This document shows positions 24,801-35,850 of a DNA stretch of 64,000 nucleotides, in pieces. The stretch is from the NCBI GenBank assembly GCA_013399015.1, contig VWZX01002922.1, forward strand, positions 514,853 to 578,852, given 5' to 3'. The position numbers and the translations under genes are program-made. Origin of the DNA: Galbula dea (Eukaryota; Chordata; Aves; Piciformes; Galbulidae). Position 1 is the first letter of the stretch. The number at the start of each line of letters is the position of its first letter. The notes under the pieces are model-generated. The model searched no databases and was not told the DNA's origin. It worked only from the letters and a program-made list of their open reading frames with translations.

Positions 24801-27800
24801 GCAAGAGTTATAATGCCAAAAAAAATCACAAAAACACAGAATACATAAGCACACTTACATAAATTCAGCCAGGCACAACAAACAATAGTATGAAGCACTG
24901 GACATATAGTGAGAAAGTAATAAATAGTAAAATCATACAGTGTCAGCGGGAATTTTTCAGTGAAGGAAAAAACCTCCATCCTATACACCTATGCATGTCC
25001 ACTCCACAGCTAGTAATATCCACAATCTGCAGTCCTCTGCTTTTACATAATGCTTAATTGCCTGTATTGCATTAAAATTAAGGACTGGTCATTTCATCAG
25101 CTCTGTCATTTCCAGTTTTGAGTTTTGTTATACTTCTTACTATCATCACAGTGTACCTATGTATCATTAGCAAAGGGAAAATCAAATCTTAGTCAGCATT
25201 TATAACAGATCTCAACGATTGCTTGACAAGACAAAGATGGGAAAAAATGGCCTATCAAAAGTAGGAGACTTTTGCTTCCTTACATCTGGCCTGAAGTGCT
25301 TCAAAGTGCAGACCTGCTACTCTTAGAAAAGTGTCAAAATGGAAATATTCTTCATAGATCTTGCACAGAGAAAGCATTATGAGAAAAATGTGTGTGAAAA
25401 AGGAAGCTGCTAGTGTCCTACGTGATGCCACTACCTTGTGAAAGAGTGAAAAAGAGCATCTGACTGGGAGATCTTTTTGCCTTGATGCCCAAAAGTACAA
25501 GCCCATATTTTGGAGTCTTCTTCTCTGCAGGTATTCAAAACCTGTCTGGACACACTTCTGTGTGACCTGGTCTAGGGAATCCTGCTGTGGCAGGGGGGTT
25601 GGACTAGATGATCCTTTGAGGTATCTTCCAACTTCTAACATTCTGTGATTCTGTGATATTTGCACAGCAAGCAAATAATGTCCTTCATCTCAGCCAAGCA
25701 GGCTGGCTTATGGCCAAAAAGGTCAGTAAGTGCCACCTCCATAAGGGATAGTGGCACTTATTTGTACCCTCAAAAATCCCTGTACACTCCCAGTTTGACT
25801 GCTCAGGGTACCAGTGTGTTACAGCTTGCAGTACTGGGCTTCGTGTATACTCTGCCTGTTTGCTCCTGAAATGCTGCAGCACTTTTTCAGAAGAGGACAA
25901 TTAGAGGGGCTTCAGGGACCATTTCTGCCAACTGAAGGGAATGCCATGCATTGTTGTATTTATGGCACAGGGCTGGACAGCACTATATTTAAACATCTCT
26001 CAGTCCTTTCTGTAAACGCAGTGCTACCTATTCAGTGGGAAGAGGGGAATAAAGGTATGCCTGTCCTTGGACAGATCTGCGTTTGGGTGTGCAGTCTCGA
26101 AACGTGGAGACATGCGTGTGCGTGCGTATGTGTGGTCTGTCGCTCCTGTCAGTCCCCCAGTAACCCCCGCTGGCACATTTCATTTAGCGCTGTACTGACC
26201 CCTAGTGCAACGAGGGAATCTCGCACACTTTGTATGTACGCGTGTTGTGGGAATACGGATGACAGGCTGGGAAAAGGAGACTTCATGTACTTAAGAGTAG
26301 GGGGAAGGGGAATTATTTTTTTATAATTAATTTTCGAGAGATCTCTTGTTCTTCCTTTTGTGCTCAGCCTCTAGATCATGACTGTTGTCCTGTGTGAGGG
26401 GATCTAAATGCAGTTCCTGTCACATCCCAGTGACATCCCTCTGAGCTACAGCAACAAAGGAGTCACTCGTGAGTGACACAGAGCATTGAGAAACATTCAG
26501 CTCTGAAAGAACAGAGGATGTTTCAGGCTAGAAATAAGGTACCCTGGCAGAATGACGTACAGCATTATAGCAATCCTTGCCAGTCTTAAATTGCACTGTG
26601 TTATAACTAGTGCTTCCTCTGTCATATCTTCCTTTGTGCATTTACATACACATGCCCTTGACAGTGTTCTGTGGAAATGGGAAATGGTGGTGCACAAAGT
26701 TTCCGTGACACTTACGGGGGAACGTGAAAATCAATGAAGTTCTTGGGAACGTAGCCCTCTTGACTTCTGAGCTCAGCCTTGTACCATTCTTCCTGGGAGC
26801 TCAAAACCTGCAATGGAGAGATGGATGGAATAAAAGTACCTCCCGAGAAAGGCAAAAGTAACTAAGATTCTGTCAGACACCTAGAATTTCTTGTAAGAAA
26901 AGACAAGAACTCCACATATGCTTTTCTTCCCTCCCTCAGTGCAGCAGGGTTAGTGGCTGACGACCACTTCAGAACAAACAAAGCAACAAAGAAGGCCAAG
27001 TAGAATTAGAGGGATTGCTTGTTAACTTTATCCCTTCGTCTGAAAGCTTGTTCAGGTGCCTGGGGATGCCATTTGCATGTCTGTGATGTCTGTGAAGTGG
27101 AGAAATTTAGTTCTGAAGGACTTAATATAGGGGTTTAAGGAGTTCTCTGTGCTGCTTTTAATAGTTGGTAGTGAAGCACCTCAGTTTCACAAGGAAGAAA
27201 AAAAAATCTGTGACAACTCCTCTGGCGTGTATGGGTACAGAGGGACATCTGTATGTACGTGGTATGATTGCACAGATGTTACCATGTGCTCTCTCAATGT
27301 CATTTTGCAAGAGATTTTTTAGTGCATTAAGTCTTCAGTTGCCCTGAGTTTTGCCAAGGTTGATAAAAGAAGGAAGCAAAAGGTATTTTAAAGTTGCTAT
27401 TACACCTAAGAGGTTGTAGGATAGAAGGAAACCAGTCCACAATGCATACTGGAGCACCTTCAGGTGTGCTCCTATTAATGCTGACTGTAATGGTCCTCAG
27501 GGACTGCACTTCTTACCAGGAAGTGCCCAAATTCATTGCTCCCTGTCTGATGGCCCCTGATATAGCTGTAAGCTAGAGGAGAGAGGACATGACCATGCTG
27601 TAATTTTACTGCAGATATTATGGTCTTTGGTATTTTGCTTGACATTCCAACTCCTGAGACAGAATTACGATTTATGAAATAGAACATGCTTCTGTTCTCT
27701 CTGGTTTTGGAGAGAAGCCTGAAAGCATGAGCCATAACAATTTTAAAAGGAGAAAGCAAGTGGAAAAGGCTTAATTTAAACTCTATTGTTAACAACAATA

Positions 27801-30003
27801 ATACTTGTTTTGTGAGCCAATATCATGTTTTTGGGAGTCTTACACATTCTAACTGCTTCATGTTGGGAACAGGCTGTTAGTGGCTCTAGGGCTAGTTCTC
27901 TATTGCTTTGCCTGTCACATGGACCTTTTTTATGCATTTGCATACAGAAAGGTTGGGGAATAGAAAGCTGTGGAGTTCCCTGCTTGTATAGTTCCTGCTT
28001 TCCCTATCCCTGGATGCCAGATTAAGACTCTATTTTGCTGCTGTGGCAGCCAAAGGGGATGGCAGCTACTCCCTGCTCTTGCTCAGACCCTGCTCTGTTG
28101 GTGGCAAGGTTTCCAGAAAGACCCACCTGCTGGTTCTCAGTGCAGGGCTGGCAGGTTTCTCTCAGTGTGTCATCTTCTCAGAGAAGGATGTGAAGGGGTG
28201 TGAGAAGGTGGATTTCCTCCTGTCACTGCTGGTTGAGGGCCTCATGTTTCCTGTTTTCTAATCTCTACATCAATACTGTTCATCTTATCTCCTTTATAAA
28301 TCAGAAAAGACAGCCAGCAGGTTGTGCAGGCAGCAGGAGGGAGTTCATGATGAGGTATGAATGTATGTGTGTGTATGGCAGGAGATGTCACCCAGGCTAA
28401 TTTACTGTTACTATGGCTTGGGCAGCCAAAGTGTTACTCTGTTTACCTCATGGACTTTAAAGCAAGAGGCAGTCTGATTTTTCTGGTAGTGAAGTCTCTG
28501 TGACAACTGTTAATAATATGAATGTGTAGCGTTACTTGACACTTTTCAACAGTAGCTTCCAATGTACTTTGAAAGGAAGGTCTAACTTATAATGATTTTA
28601 CAAGAAGGGAAACTGAGAACAGAAAGAAAAGTGATCTGGTCAATGCCATCACTCCAGCCAGGCATTTGATGAAACCACAATCTTTTGAGGAAGAAATATC
28701 AGGTAAAGATCATGGAACAGTGGGGAGTGGGGGGCTGCTCAAAATGCTGAAAAGAGGCAGTGATTTCTCTGGAACCTGCTCATAGCTCTCTGGAAAAACC
28801 TGATAACTGATCTTAATGAGTTCTGGATGCCATCAGCTTTGTCTAAGCTTGAAGAATTAAAAGGCCAATAAAATAAAAAATGGTGGCAATGGAAGAGGTA
28901 AGGCTGAGACCCAGTATCTGGTTATTAACAGGAGTAGTTGGGACTGTTATAGGGAGGTAATGAAGGCTCCCTGGTCAAACAAGAGTTTAGATCTTGTACA
29001 TCACCCCTGTGGACAGTGGAGGAGTTCAGGCCTTAGAAAGGATTTATACTCAGGCATTTTCAACTGAGATAGCACAGCTACAATAAGGTCTGAGCAGTGA
29101 ACAAATAACTAGGGTGGAATGATTTCATCTGTGGGACTTTGGTAGGGTTAACAAGAACTGTTCTACCATAACAGATGCAAATCAATTTTAAAGAGCCTCT
29201 CAAGTTCTCTGTATTGTATATGATCCACTCTACTTCTGCTATACGCCCACTGCTAAATTCCTGCAAGGGTGTATATGATATTATTAGCTGAAGACCTCTT
29301 AAACTCTTCCATTATGTGTGTAACAGACTGTCTCATGGACCTCTTCTATTTGCAATTGCTTAAAACTCCTGCAGCTTGAAACTTCACAGTATTCAAATAA
29401 CAGTGTTCAACTAAGAGTAATTACAGTGAAAAGTTAGATATAAGTTATATAATGCATGAGAACCGTCTTTCAAACTGTTTAAGAGCTGGAAATAAGGAAA
29501 ACAGCAATCCTTCTGGACCACACTTGTGCTGCCTGCATTCAGACATAGTCATTCTAAATGACGTCACTCCGGGCTACCTATGTAGTCAGTGAAAACACAC
29601 ACAACCCTCCAAATCTATCTATCAAAAAACTGGATCCCTGCCCCAGAAAAGGTACTTATTCTTCCCTACTGACTACTGGAGGAATGTAGGGCAGCTAAAT
29701 CCATAGTTTATGGACCTAAAATTAGGTGAAGTGGACACAGACTCAAGCGATCTGTGAATTGTTGTTTGACCTATAGCAAGCCCTATGGGAGGATGAGTAT
29801 CCTGCATTTGTATCCCCATTTATAGATTTCTGTCTTCATCTGTTTTATTAAGGCAAATGGGAGCATAGAAAGATCTGGCAGCACTCTCAGAAATGGTATT
29901 TACTCAAGCCTGGGGTTGCACTTACCTTCAGCATATCCCCAGCCTGAAAGCTCAGCTCATCCTCTCCAGAAGCACTGAAATCAAACTTGGCGATGGCCTC
30001 CAT
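18674..30003 (-). CDS. GRAP2: GRAP2 / GADS adaptor protein, seven coding exons
   Basis: Join on the minus strand: 29926-30003, 26716-26807, 24229-24348, 22313-22481, 20568-20699, 19892-20002, 18674-18853. These give 293 codons plus TGA. Domain order: N-terminal SH3 (residues 1-56), SH2 (about 58-150, phosphotyrosine-binding Arg83 in FVVRAS, Trp118 in YLW), linker (about 150-234) and C-terminal SH3 (about 240-291, ALYDF and WW motifs). In mammals this cytosolic adaptor binds phosphorylated LAT through SH2 and SLP-76 through the C-terminal SH3, linking the T-cell receptor to PLC-gamma. All introns are GT-AG and phases fit throughout. The RRHTDP linker motif and the linker exon layout separate it from GRAP and GRB2, which lack such a linker. 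The protein is shorter than the 330-residue human form because the glutamine/proline-rich linker is reduced. Identity is by eye from remembered family features. Confidence 0.96.
18854..19891 (-). other. GRAP2: GRAP2 intron 6
   Basis: The 1038-bp intron before the final SH3 exon has donor GTAGGT and acceptor TTTACAG. Nothing else recognised. Confidence 0.9.
19892..20002 (-). CDS. GRAP2: GRAP2 coding exon 6 (regulatory linker)
   Basis: The 111-nt exon encodes residues 198-234, DRYGGSLDSKDG to QQPT. It keeps two linker features known from mammalian GADS: a DxxD motif (DSKD, residues 205-208), where mammalian GADS has its caspase-3 site, and RRHTDP, with the HPK1-phosphorylated threonine (here Thr226). 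The acceptor is CTCTCTAG and the donor GTAGGT. A second GT four bases further would break the phase with the last exon. Confidence 0.93.
20003..20567 (-). other. GRAP2: GRAP2 intron 5
   Basis: The 565-bp intron between the two linker exons has donor GTACTG and an AG acceptor. Nothing else recognised. Confidence 0.85.
20568..20699 (-). CDS. GRAP2: GRAP2 coding exon 5 (linker)
   Basis: The 132-nt exon encodes 44 linker residues from ERQGGSLE to a terminal run of four glutamines. It aligns loosely with the start of the mammalian linker (matching GAxGEE and HPPT-like stretches). The acceptor is TTCCATCAG and the donor GTACTG right after the CAG run. The frame stays open about 20 codons beyond this donor, so a longer read-through form cannot be excluded, but the splice keeps the phase with the next exon. 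This is the least conserved exon. Confidence 0.85.
20700..22312 (-). other. GRAP2: GRAP2 intron 4
   Basis: The 1613-bp intron has GT-AG ends. Nothing else recognised. The 139-codon plus-strand frame at 21579-21998 has no family features. Confidence 0.88.
22313..22481 (-). CDS. GRAP2: GRAP2 coding exon 4 (SH2 second half)
   Basis: The 169-nt exon completes Arg97 and continues HEDDVQHFKVM, then YYLW, LVDYY and QKQIFLRD, the second half of a GRB2-family SH2. Trp118 in YLW matches the tryptophan that gives GRB2-family SH2 domains their pYxN preference. It ends at phase 0 with QEEK, followed by GTAAGC. The acceptor is TGGATCCAG. Confidence 0.96.
22482..24228 (-). other. GRAP2: GRAP2 intron 3
   Basis: The 1747-bp intron within the SH2 coding region has GT-AG ends. 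I saw no repeat or gene inside. Confidence 0.9.
24229..24348 (-). CDS. GRAP2: GRAP2 coding exon 3 (SH2 first half)
   Basis: The 120-nt exon completes Pro57, then starts the SH2 domain with WFDERISRHEAENML. The phosphotyrosine-binding arginine (residue 83) lies in FVVRAS, the family's FLVR position, followed by GDFSISV. The acceptor is CTCGACAG and the donor GTATCT (24228 downward), splitting an Arg codon after two bases. Confidence 0.96.
25510..25657 (+). mobile_element. CR1 LINE 3' end in GRAP2 intron 2
   Basis: The 5'-truncated copy begins near TGGAGTCTTCTTCTCTGCAG, continues with GTATTCAAAACCTGTCTGGA and ends TTCTGTGATTCTGTGAT. Its tail (GTGACCTGGTCTAGGGAATC, GGACTAGATGATC) is the same CR1 subfamily type as the tail of the tRNA-headed element at 4.6 kb. 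It lies antisense to GRAP2. Confidence 0.92.
26075..26265. other. CpG-dense patch in GRAP2 intron 2
   Basis: I count about 14 CpG dinucleotides in roughly 190 bp, near the number expected from base composition, in a CpG-poor intron. It includes CGTGTGCGTGCG and TACGCGTG. I recognised no repeat family. It could be an unmethylated regulatory element, an alternative promoter or a young insertion. Confidence 0.5.
26716..26807 (-). CDS. GRAP2: GRAP2 coding exon 2 (N-terminal SH3 second half)
   Basis: The 92-nt exon encodes residues 27-56 and two bases of codon 57 (Pro). It contains EEWYKAEL and GYVPKNFI, the usual SH3 tryptophan strand and the ALYDF-pocket-closing PxNF/Y segment. The acceptor is CCATTGCAG and the donor GTAAG (26715-26711). 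Confidence 0.96.
26808..29925 (-). other. GRAP2: GRAP2 intron 1 (first coding intron)
   Basis: The 3118-bp intron has GT-AG ends. Apart from the MIR-like fossil at 28.6 kb I see no recognisable content. Short open frames here look random. Confidence 0.9.
28560..28690 (-). repeat. MIR-like fossil in GRAP2 intron 1
   Basis: Reversed MIR core: GATTTTACAAGAAGGGAAAC, then AGTGATCTGGTCAATGCCAT and CTCCAGCCAGGCATTTGATG. Strongly diverged. Confidence 0.6.
29926..30003 (-). CDS. GRAP2: GRAP2 coding exon 1 (start codon, N-terminal SH3 first half)
   Basis: This exon encodes residues 1-26, starting MEAIAKFDFSASGEDELSF and ending LK in phase 0. The donor is GTAAG at 29925-29921. The upstream acceptor TGCCAG is followed by only 11 untranslated bases (30004-30014) before the ATG, so the rest of the 5' UTR must lie in one or more upstream exons that I could not locate. 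The start is fixed by homology, because GADS proteins begin at exactly this ME(A)(V/I)AKFDF stretch. Confidence 0.96.
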
Positions 30004-30014
30004 ACTGTGTCTTG
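30004..30014 (-). other. GRAP2: GRAP2 5' UTR part of first coding exon
   Basis: Eleven bases lie between the likely acceptor TGCCAG and the ATG. The short leader implies at least one upstream non-coding exon. Confidence 0.65.
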
Positions 30015-30544
30015 CTGGCAGAGCAAAGCTGGAAGAAGTATATGCTCGTCAACACCTATGAACTGCTGGCACTGCTGAGTCTAGCCTCTAGAAATCTTAT
30101 AGGCAATGCTGTGATTTGTAGATGGATGAACATGCACCAGCCATTGGTAGATGTTAGTTACTCAGCATGGAAAGACATTAGCAGGCAGAAGAGATGGTGC
30201 AGCCAAGAGTCTATAATTAACTCAGGCCTGTAGTTCACACAACCCATTTTTCATTCTTATTCCAACAGATCTCATGGAGAATTTTGCACACATCACCTAA
30301 ATTAGCTGGTAGCAGGGAAAAAAACTTCTGTATACACCAACCACTACTCTGTCACAGTTCCAGATAGCGTAAGTGACTCTGTCATGCAACAGAAGAATGC
30401 ATTTGACCTGTGCAGTGACTTATTCTTCATCACAAGTGTGAGACAAATTGCGGACAAAATGAACAGTCTGCAATAAACATAATTATTTGATTGGATAGGG
30501 GCACAACAGCATTGAAGGTTGAAAGAGTCTTTTCTCTGTGATGA

Positions 30545-30671
30545 CTTTTAAGAAGAGGATAGATGTGGTTCTTCAGGGGATGATTTAGGGATAAGAGTAG
30601 TGTAGGGCTATCGGTTGGACTAGATGATCTTGAGGGTCCTTTCCAACCGTAATGATTCTGTGATTCTGTGA
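30545..30671 (+). mobile_element. CR1 LINE 3' end, short copy
   Basis: Only the last ~127 bp is present, from TTTTAAGAAGAGGATAGATG to TGATTCTGTGATTCTGTGAC. It is almost identical to the tail at 10.9-11.06 kb. It lies about 0.5 kb upstream of the GRAP2 first coding exon. Confidence 0.93.
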
Positions 30672-33600
30672 CTTAGCATAAGTGACTACAACTTTCAGCT
30701 AGGAAATAACTGCAGAAAGGCTGTGTTCCCTCTTTTGGAGCAGGCTGAGACTGAATCTGTAGCACTGACAAATTTAAGGCATGTACTCAACCTACCTCAG
30801 TGTTGGTAACCCAGAAGCCTGAGATGTACCAGGCAGCCTGCAAACCTAAGCCTGATTTCCATCAGCAGAGCAGATGTGGCAGGGGAAGTAGCAACATAAG
30901 TTTCGCTTCTTCACCACTTCCTGCTCATTAACTCAGATGTAACCCAGCAGGACCACTTCTATAACTCAAAAGAGAGTTACCCATTTCCCATGGCAGGCTC
31001 ATGGACCCTGCAGCCCAGAAGTGGGGCTGCCAGCAACAAGACAAGAAATATCATGGCAATGCCACATTAAGCAAGCATACTGCTGGTAGATGCTCTCGCA
31101 GCCCAGCTTGGGAAGATCACCAAACAGCACAAATATAGAAGTAATTTTTATGGTTACTAAGCTAGGTTCATCCGGGAACAATGATTCAGAAGTCAAAGGT
31201 TCCACTACCCAGCCTCACCTCTCAAACAATGTTTAGACTTTATAGCTTGAGAAGAAGTGCCAACTTGCCTCATCCAAAACATTCTTAACCAGGAATTCTT
31301 AAAAGAAACCATATGAACAACCCTAGTTGGCAGGCTATTTCTCATCTCTTGTTAGAACTGAGACAAGATCCCCACAATATGTAAAGCATTGATACTGGGC
31401 AGGCTCCAAAATTATCCCACTTTAAAATCAGTACACTGTAGTCCTTCTCTGCAATACCTGCTGTAAGCTTCCTCCTTTGTAACAAAACCCAGGGGTTTAA
31501 ATACCCGTGTACCAAGGATCCAGGGACCAGCTCTGATACAGTGTAGCTTGACTCAAACTTCTGAGAATGAGCTGGGAGAAAATCTGAAGGGTAATAACTA
31601 TATACAGAGTAAGGGCTGTTGACATGGACAGCAGTAGCCCAGGGATTCAAGAGGAAGAACACCATCAAGGAAAGATATAAAATCTCAGAGGAAAAACAAA
31701 ACCACAGGCTGTTCTGAGATTTGTTACATCTCATTTCTAACTATAAAAAGATCTTCATACGCTTCCTATGGGATTCATGTGACTGATATGAGCTATGTTG
31801 CACCAAGGCAAATTTTTTGGCAAACCACAGACAGCTCTGCTCATTCACCATGAACCCGTCCTACAGCAATTGAGGTTGTTTCAGTGTTGCAAGCTCCCAT
31901 GTAGGTTGGAGTACATAGCTCAGCTGTGATCTGCTATAGGTCTGCTATTTCAGCCTGTTGCCTTAGGGTTTTGTCCATGTACATCAATACTGAACTGTAA
32001 CACCCTGTGTTCTACCAATGTGCTTTATTCTCAGTCTTTCAGCTTTCCGGCTATTCCAAACATTTTCCACCTCTTTTCTCTCTACTGACTTACACATGCT
32101 CTTTAATTACTACTTTTGGCACCCTTTGTAGATTTGCAAATACAGTTTAGATTTGCCCTCTGGTTGCCCGACTCTTATTCAGGGCATTGGTGTAATTCTG
32201 CAGATGCAGCTCAGGCTGACCTGAGAACGGTTCTCTATTCTTGCACTGACATTTTTGGAACTTTATAACCTCCCATGGCCAGTGTAAGCCTCTTGCATGT
32301 TAACGGTACCTATGATTATTAAATCAAAGGGGAATTAACCATTAAGGAAACTAGTTAAACAAAGATACTCTTTTGTGGAAGAGAATTGAAGAAAAAGACT
32401 AAAGGGATCTTTTCAGTATTTCATCTTGCAGCATTGGGCTGCTGCAGATTGATCGGAGCCAACAGTGTAGATGAATTCTGGAACTCTTACATGCAGAGCG
32501 TTAATCCCAGCTTGAGGGAAAAACAACAAACAACACTTAAAACCAATAAACTCCTTAAATAGAAATCCTATGTTTGATTTTTGCCCCTTAGTCATGGAAG
32601 AGACAGTAGGGATTCTCTCTGCAAGAGGCAAGAGAGCTTTTAATTTTTCAATATTTCAAATGTTAAAGATACTATTTATTGGAGATGTGACCACCTTAAT
32701 AGGAGAAGGGTTTTTGAAAGAGTTAAAACGCCCTCTCTCATCTCTGTTTCAATTTCAGCAATCCCAGCTTGGGGGAGAGACCACGAAACATACCTCTTCA
32801 AACAATATAACACATGGATTAAATGTGCTTTTCATTGTCAGTGGCTGGATTTAGAAGTGACTCAAATACCATACACAAGGTTGGCTGTATTGATAAATCA
32901 GCAATGCAGTAATGCTATGGCCTTAAGTTCTTCCCCCACCAACTACTCAAGCAATAGTAGCCAATAATCTGGTCTTTGAACTCCTGCCTACCACTTTTCA
33001 TCACCTGAACTTCAAATCAATTCTGGTTTTCTGATCCTGTTCCTACCTCCATCTGTAACTTGAAAATCCTCACTCTGCATGGGTCTGTGCTGGGCCCTCA
33101 AGAAAACTCCCCTGCCAAGGCCCCATTCTTTCCTTCTCTGCATGTGCATGACTTCAGGCACAACCCCACCACTCAGAGGCACAGGAATTTTTTGTTACTG
33201 TCTTAACTTATATTTCTCAAGCACCTTTTATCACAAAGGATAACACTGAAGTTTGAAGACAGAGAGCCAGATTCTGCTTTTAACTGCCTGGTGTGTAACT
33301 TTGAGCTTTCAACTAACCAAGGACAGTTTTAGATTGTGCATAATGTTCTGTGTGAAAATCACCTTTGTACAGAGTTTAGCATGAAGTCAGGCAACACTCA
33401 AAGAAGGATTTTTCAGTTCCGAATATGAGTTGACCGGTATCCTCCATTTCGTGCTGGTTCTCTGCATGGAGGTGAATTTTCTTTGTGGTTCCCCATTGTA
33501 AAGAAGAGGATCCAAAAGACATAAGGCTACTGCAATTCTGTGGGATTGGTGCAGCAGAAGATTCATAAAAGAAGTGAAAAGCAGCATGGCTTTAAGAGCA

Positions 33601-35269
33601 CTAGGTAGGTATCTTTGGCAGAATGCCATTCCCTGAACAAGAACATCAGCATATCTCTGTTGATGAAAAGAGGCAAGGCCTAAATCATGTCAGCAAGCAG
33701 CACAGTCTGACAGCAGTATCCCGAAGAGTTTAACACTGTTAGTTGGGTCAAAATTCAGTAGAAACAATGCCAAGGAAAGTCACGGTCTATGAAGAGTGTA
33801 CTACTCAGGGACTGCCCAGGCTTAGCCCTGCTGAATCTCACATGTTAACATTACAGAAGGAGGGCATCGTTGCAAGAACATGCCTGCTTAAAGAAGCCAT
33901 AAGAAAAAAACTTTTTATTTTTATGCCGATGACATGCATGTCTCCAGCCTGCAGCTCCATCCAGCGAGGTTTTGCACTGAGATATACAGTACGAGCTATT
34001 GTGTCCTTGTTTGGCTCTGCAAGAATAACCTATCAGACTGATGAGCAACCAGGGACAGAATTCAACCCTGCATATTTGTACAGAAAGTCCAGATGACATT
34101 TCATCAGAAACAATGGAGAAGGGACCCCATTATGTAGAAGAGCTGTGATAAGTAAAAGCTTTGTTTTCAACAGCTAAGCCACATACAAGCAGCATGGGAA
34201 TATTTCATTCCAAAAACACAAACCTCTTGCTAAGGAGGTAACGGTGCAGCTCCACTGACTGTCAGTGGTAAGAAGGTAAAATTTATAAGGGAATACAAGT
34301 CATTAAAACACTCAGCGCTGTTGCACTTAAGTCTCGGTTATCCTGCCACCCAGAGCAACGAGTAGCACTTGGGCTGAGCCTCTGTGTGCAGCAAAAATGA
34401 ACCACCTCAGAAAAGGGACTCACACACCATATGTCCCTGGGGAAGCTGGGTCTTCTGTGCTACTTCCAGTCATGACAGAGTAGAGCTCTGCAGCACTATG
34501 GGAAGCTTGTGCAACAGCAGCCCCAAAGAAAGTAGCACAATATCGTGAAAGTATAAAATTATGAATCTTTGCTATGCTGGAAGGGTTGGTGTGGAGGACT
34601 AGGATGGGGGAAAGCACCTCCTTTTATTTGACCACCTTCTCTCTCAGTTTCCACTTGGTCAGATTTGGCTGAGGCACAGGGATTTGTCCTGCAAAAGCAC
34701 TATGCTGTTGTGGAAGCTGACGAACAAGATGACACTGGGATCCCATCCCTTACCGCGCAGTGCCTTACCTCTCCTTCCAATACCTCCCTTCCTTCTTAGT
34801 ACCTTTCCCACACAGCTCCCCCCACTCAAGTCTCAGAGCCACACTCTCTCCATACCTTGTAGCAGCTCTCCTCTCCTCTGGCACTTTGCTAGAAAGAAGG
34901 AGGCACCTTACCTTCTAAGGGAAGGAAGAAAAGGAGAGCTCAGCCTTTATCAGGCTCCTCCCTGCAGTGACAGTGTGCCACATTAACAATGGGTCCACAA
35001 GTGTGAACAAGGACAGTCAGGAGCGGGCATAGGGGATGATGTCTGCCACAGGACAGAGCTTGGTATGGACAATTATCAGCCTCTGATGTTGGAAATGTCT
35101 GATAGTGTCAATTTGAAAGGACCTGCCCTCTGCTGCTGCCTCAGCCCAGGCTGGTTTAACAGCTGAATAAAGGAGGGTGCTGTCCCTCAAAAAGTGCGAG
35201 TTCTATCCAAATAAGGAAAACAGAAAAGACTGTTGATCTGGTAAGTTAAATGAGAAACCATAAGACGTC
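30672..35269. other. Region immediately upstream of GRAP2, no gene seen
   Basis: GRAP2 promoter and 5' UTR exon(s) could lie here or further up. I see no CpG island or other unambiguous promoter. The 117-130-codon frames at 31.3-31.7 and 33.7-34.1 kb have no recognisable domain. Confidence 0.5.
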
Positions 35270-35850
35270 CGTTGAAAAGCATATCTTGAGGAACAAGTAG
35301 CTGAAGACATTAAAACCATGTAATAAAATTATTTTCAAAGACAACAGAAGCAGGAAGCCTGCCAGAATGTCTGTAGGGCTGACAGATGATTGAGATGTAA
35401 GAAGAGTGCTCAAAGAAGATAAGGATGAGGCACAAAAGTGACACAAATTCTCTGCATCTGTGCACTTTCCGTAGGGATGTAAGGAGGTCCCCACAATGGG
35501 GTTTTCTTTGTTGAGAAGAGCCAGGGGAACTGTCTCAGGAAGAAAAACTGGAAAAAAAGGGGTTTAGGATAAATCAGCAAATGAACAAAAATAAATCCAA
35601 GCATTTGATACTTTAGAAATCTTGGATAAAATCTAAACTGAACATGAAATAGTAAAAGCTGAGTAATTAAACCGTGGCATACAATGTAAACCTAACCCAG
35701 ACTCAGTACTAGGAGTAACAGCAGCAAACAAAATGCCAATGTTTGAAAAGCATTTTGAGAGGATGCAAGGGGCAGGAGGTCTAACTTCTGTATGCCTGAC
35801 ATTAGTAGAAACAATAATAAAGAAAATAATTACTAGGCATAAGAAAGAAT

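Larger units (their letters stand above)
24349..26715 (-). other. GRAP2: GRAP2 intron 2
   Basis: The 2367-bp intron has GT-AG ends. It holds a CR1 tail (25510-25657) and the CpG-dense patch. A 170-codon plus-strand frame (25814-26326) has no recognisable domain and is probably a by-product of the CpG-rich composition. Confidence 0.9.

Noticed and set aside
25814..26326. 170-codon plus-strand ORF in GRAP2 intron 2
   Set aside because: Longest random-looking frame in the window. It is antisense to GRAP2, has no domain, an unusual cysteine-rich composition, and overlaps a CpG-rich patch that removes stop codons.
33743..34096. 117-codon plus-strand ORF upstream of GRAP2
   Set aside because: No family features; this length is expected by chance in a 64-kb six-frame search.
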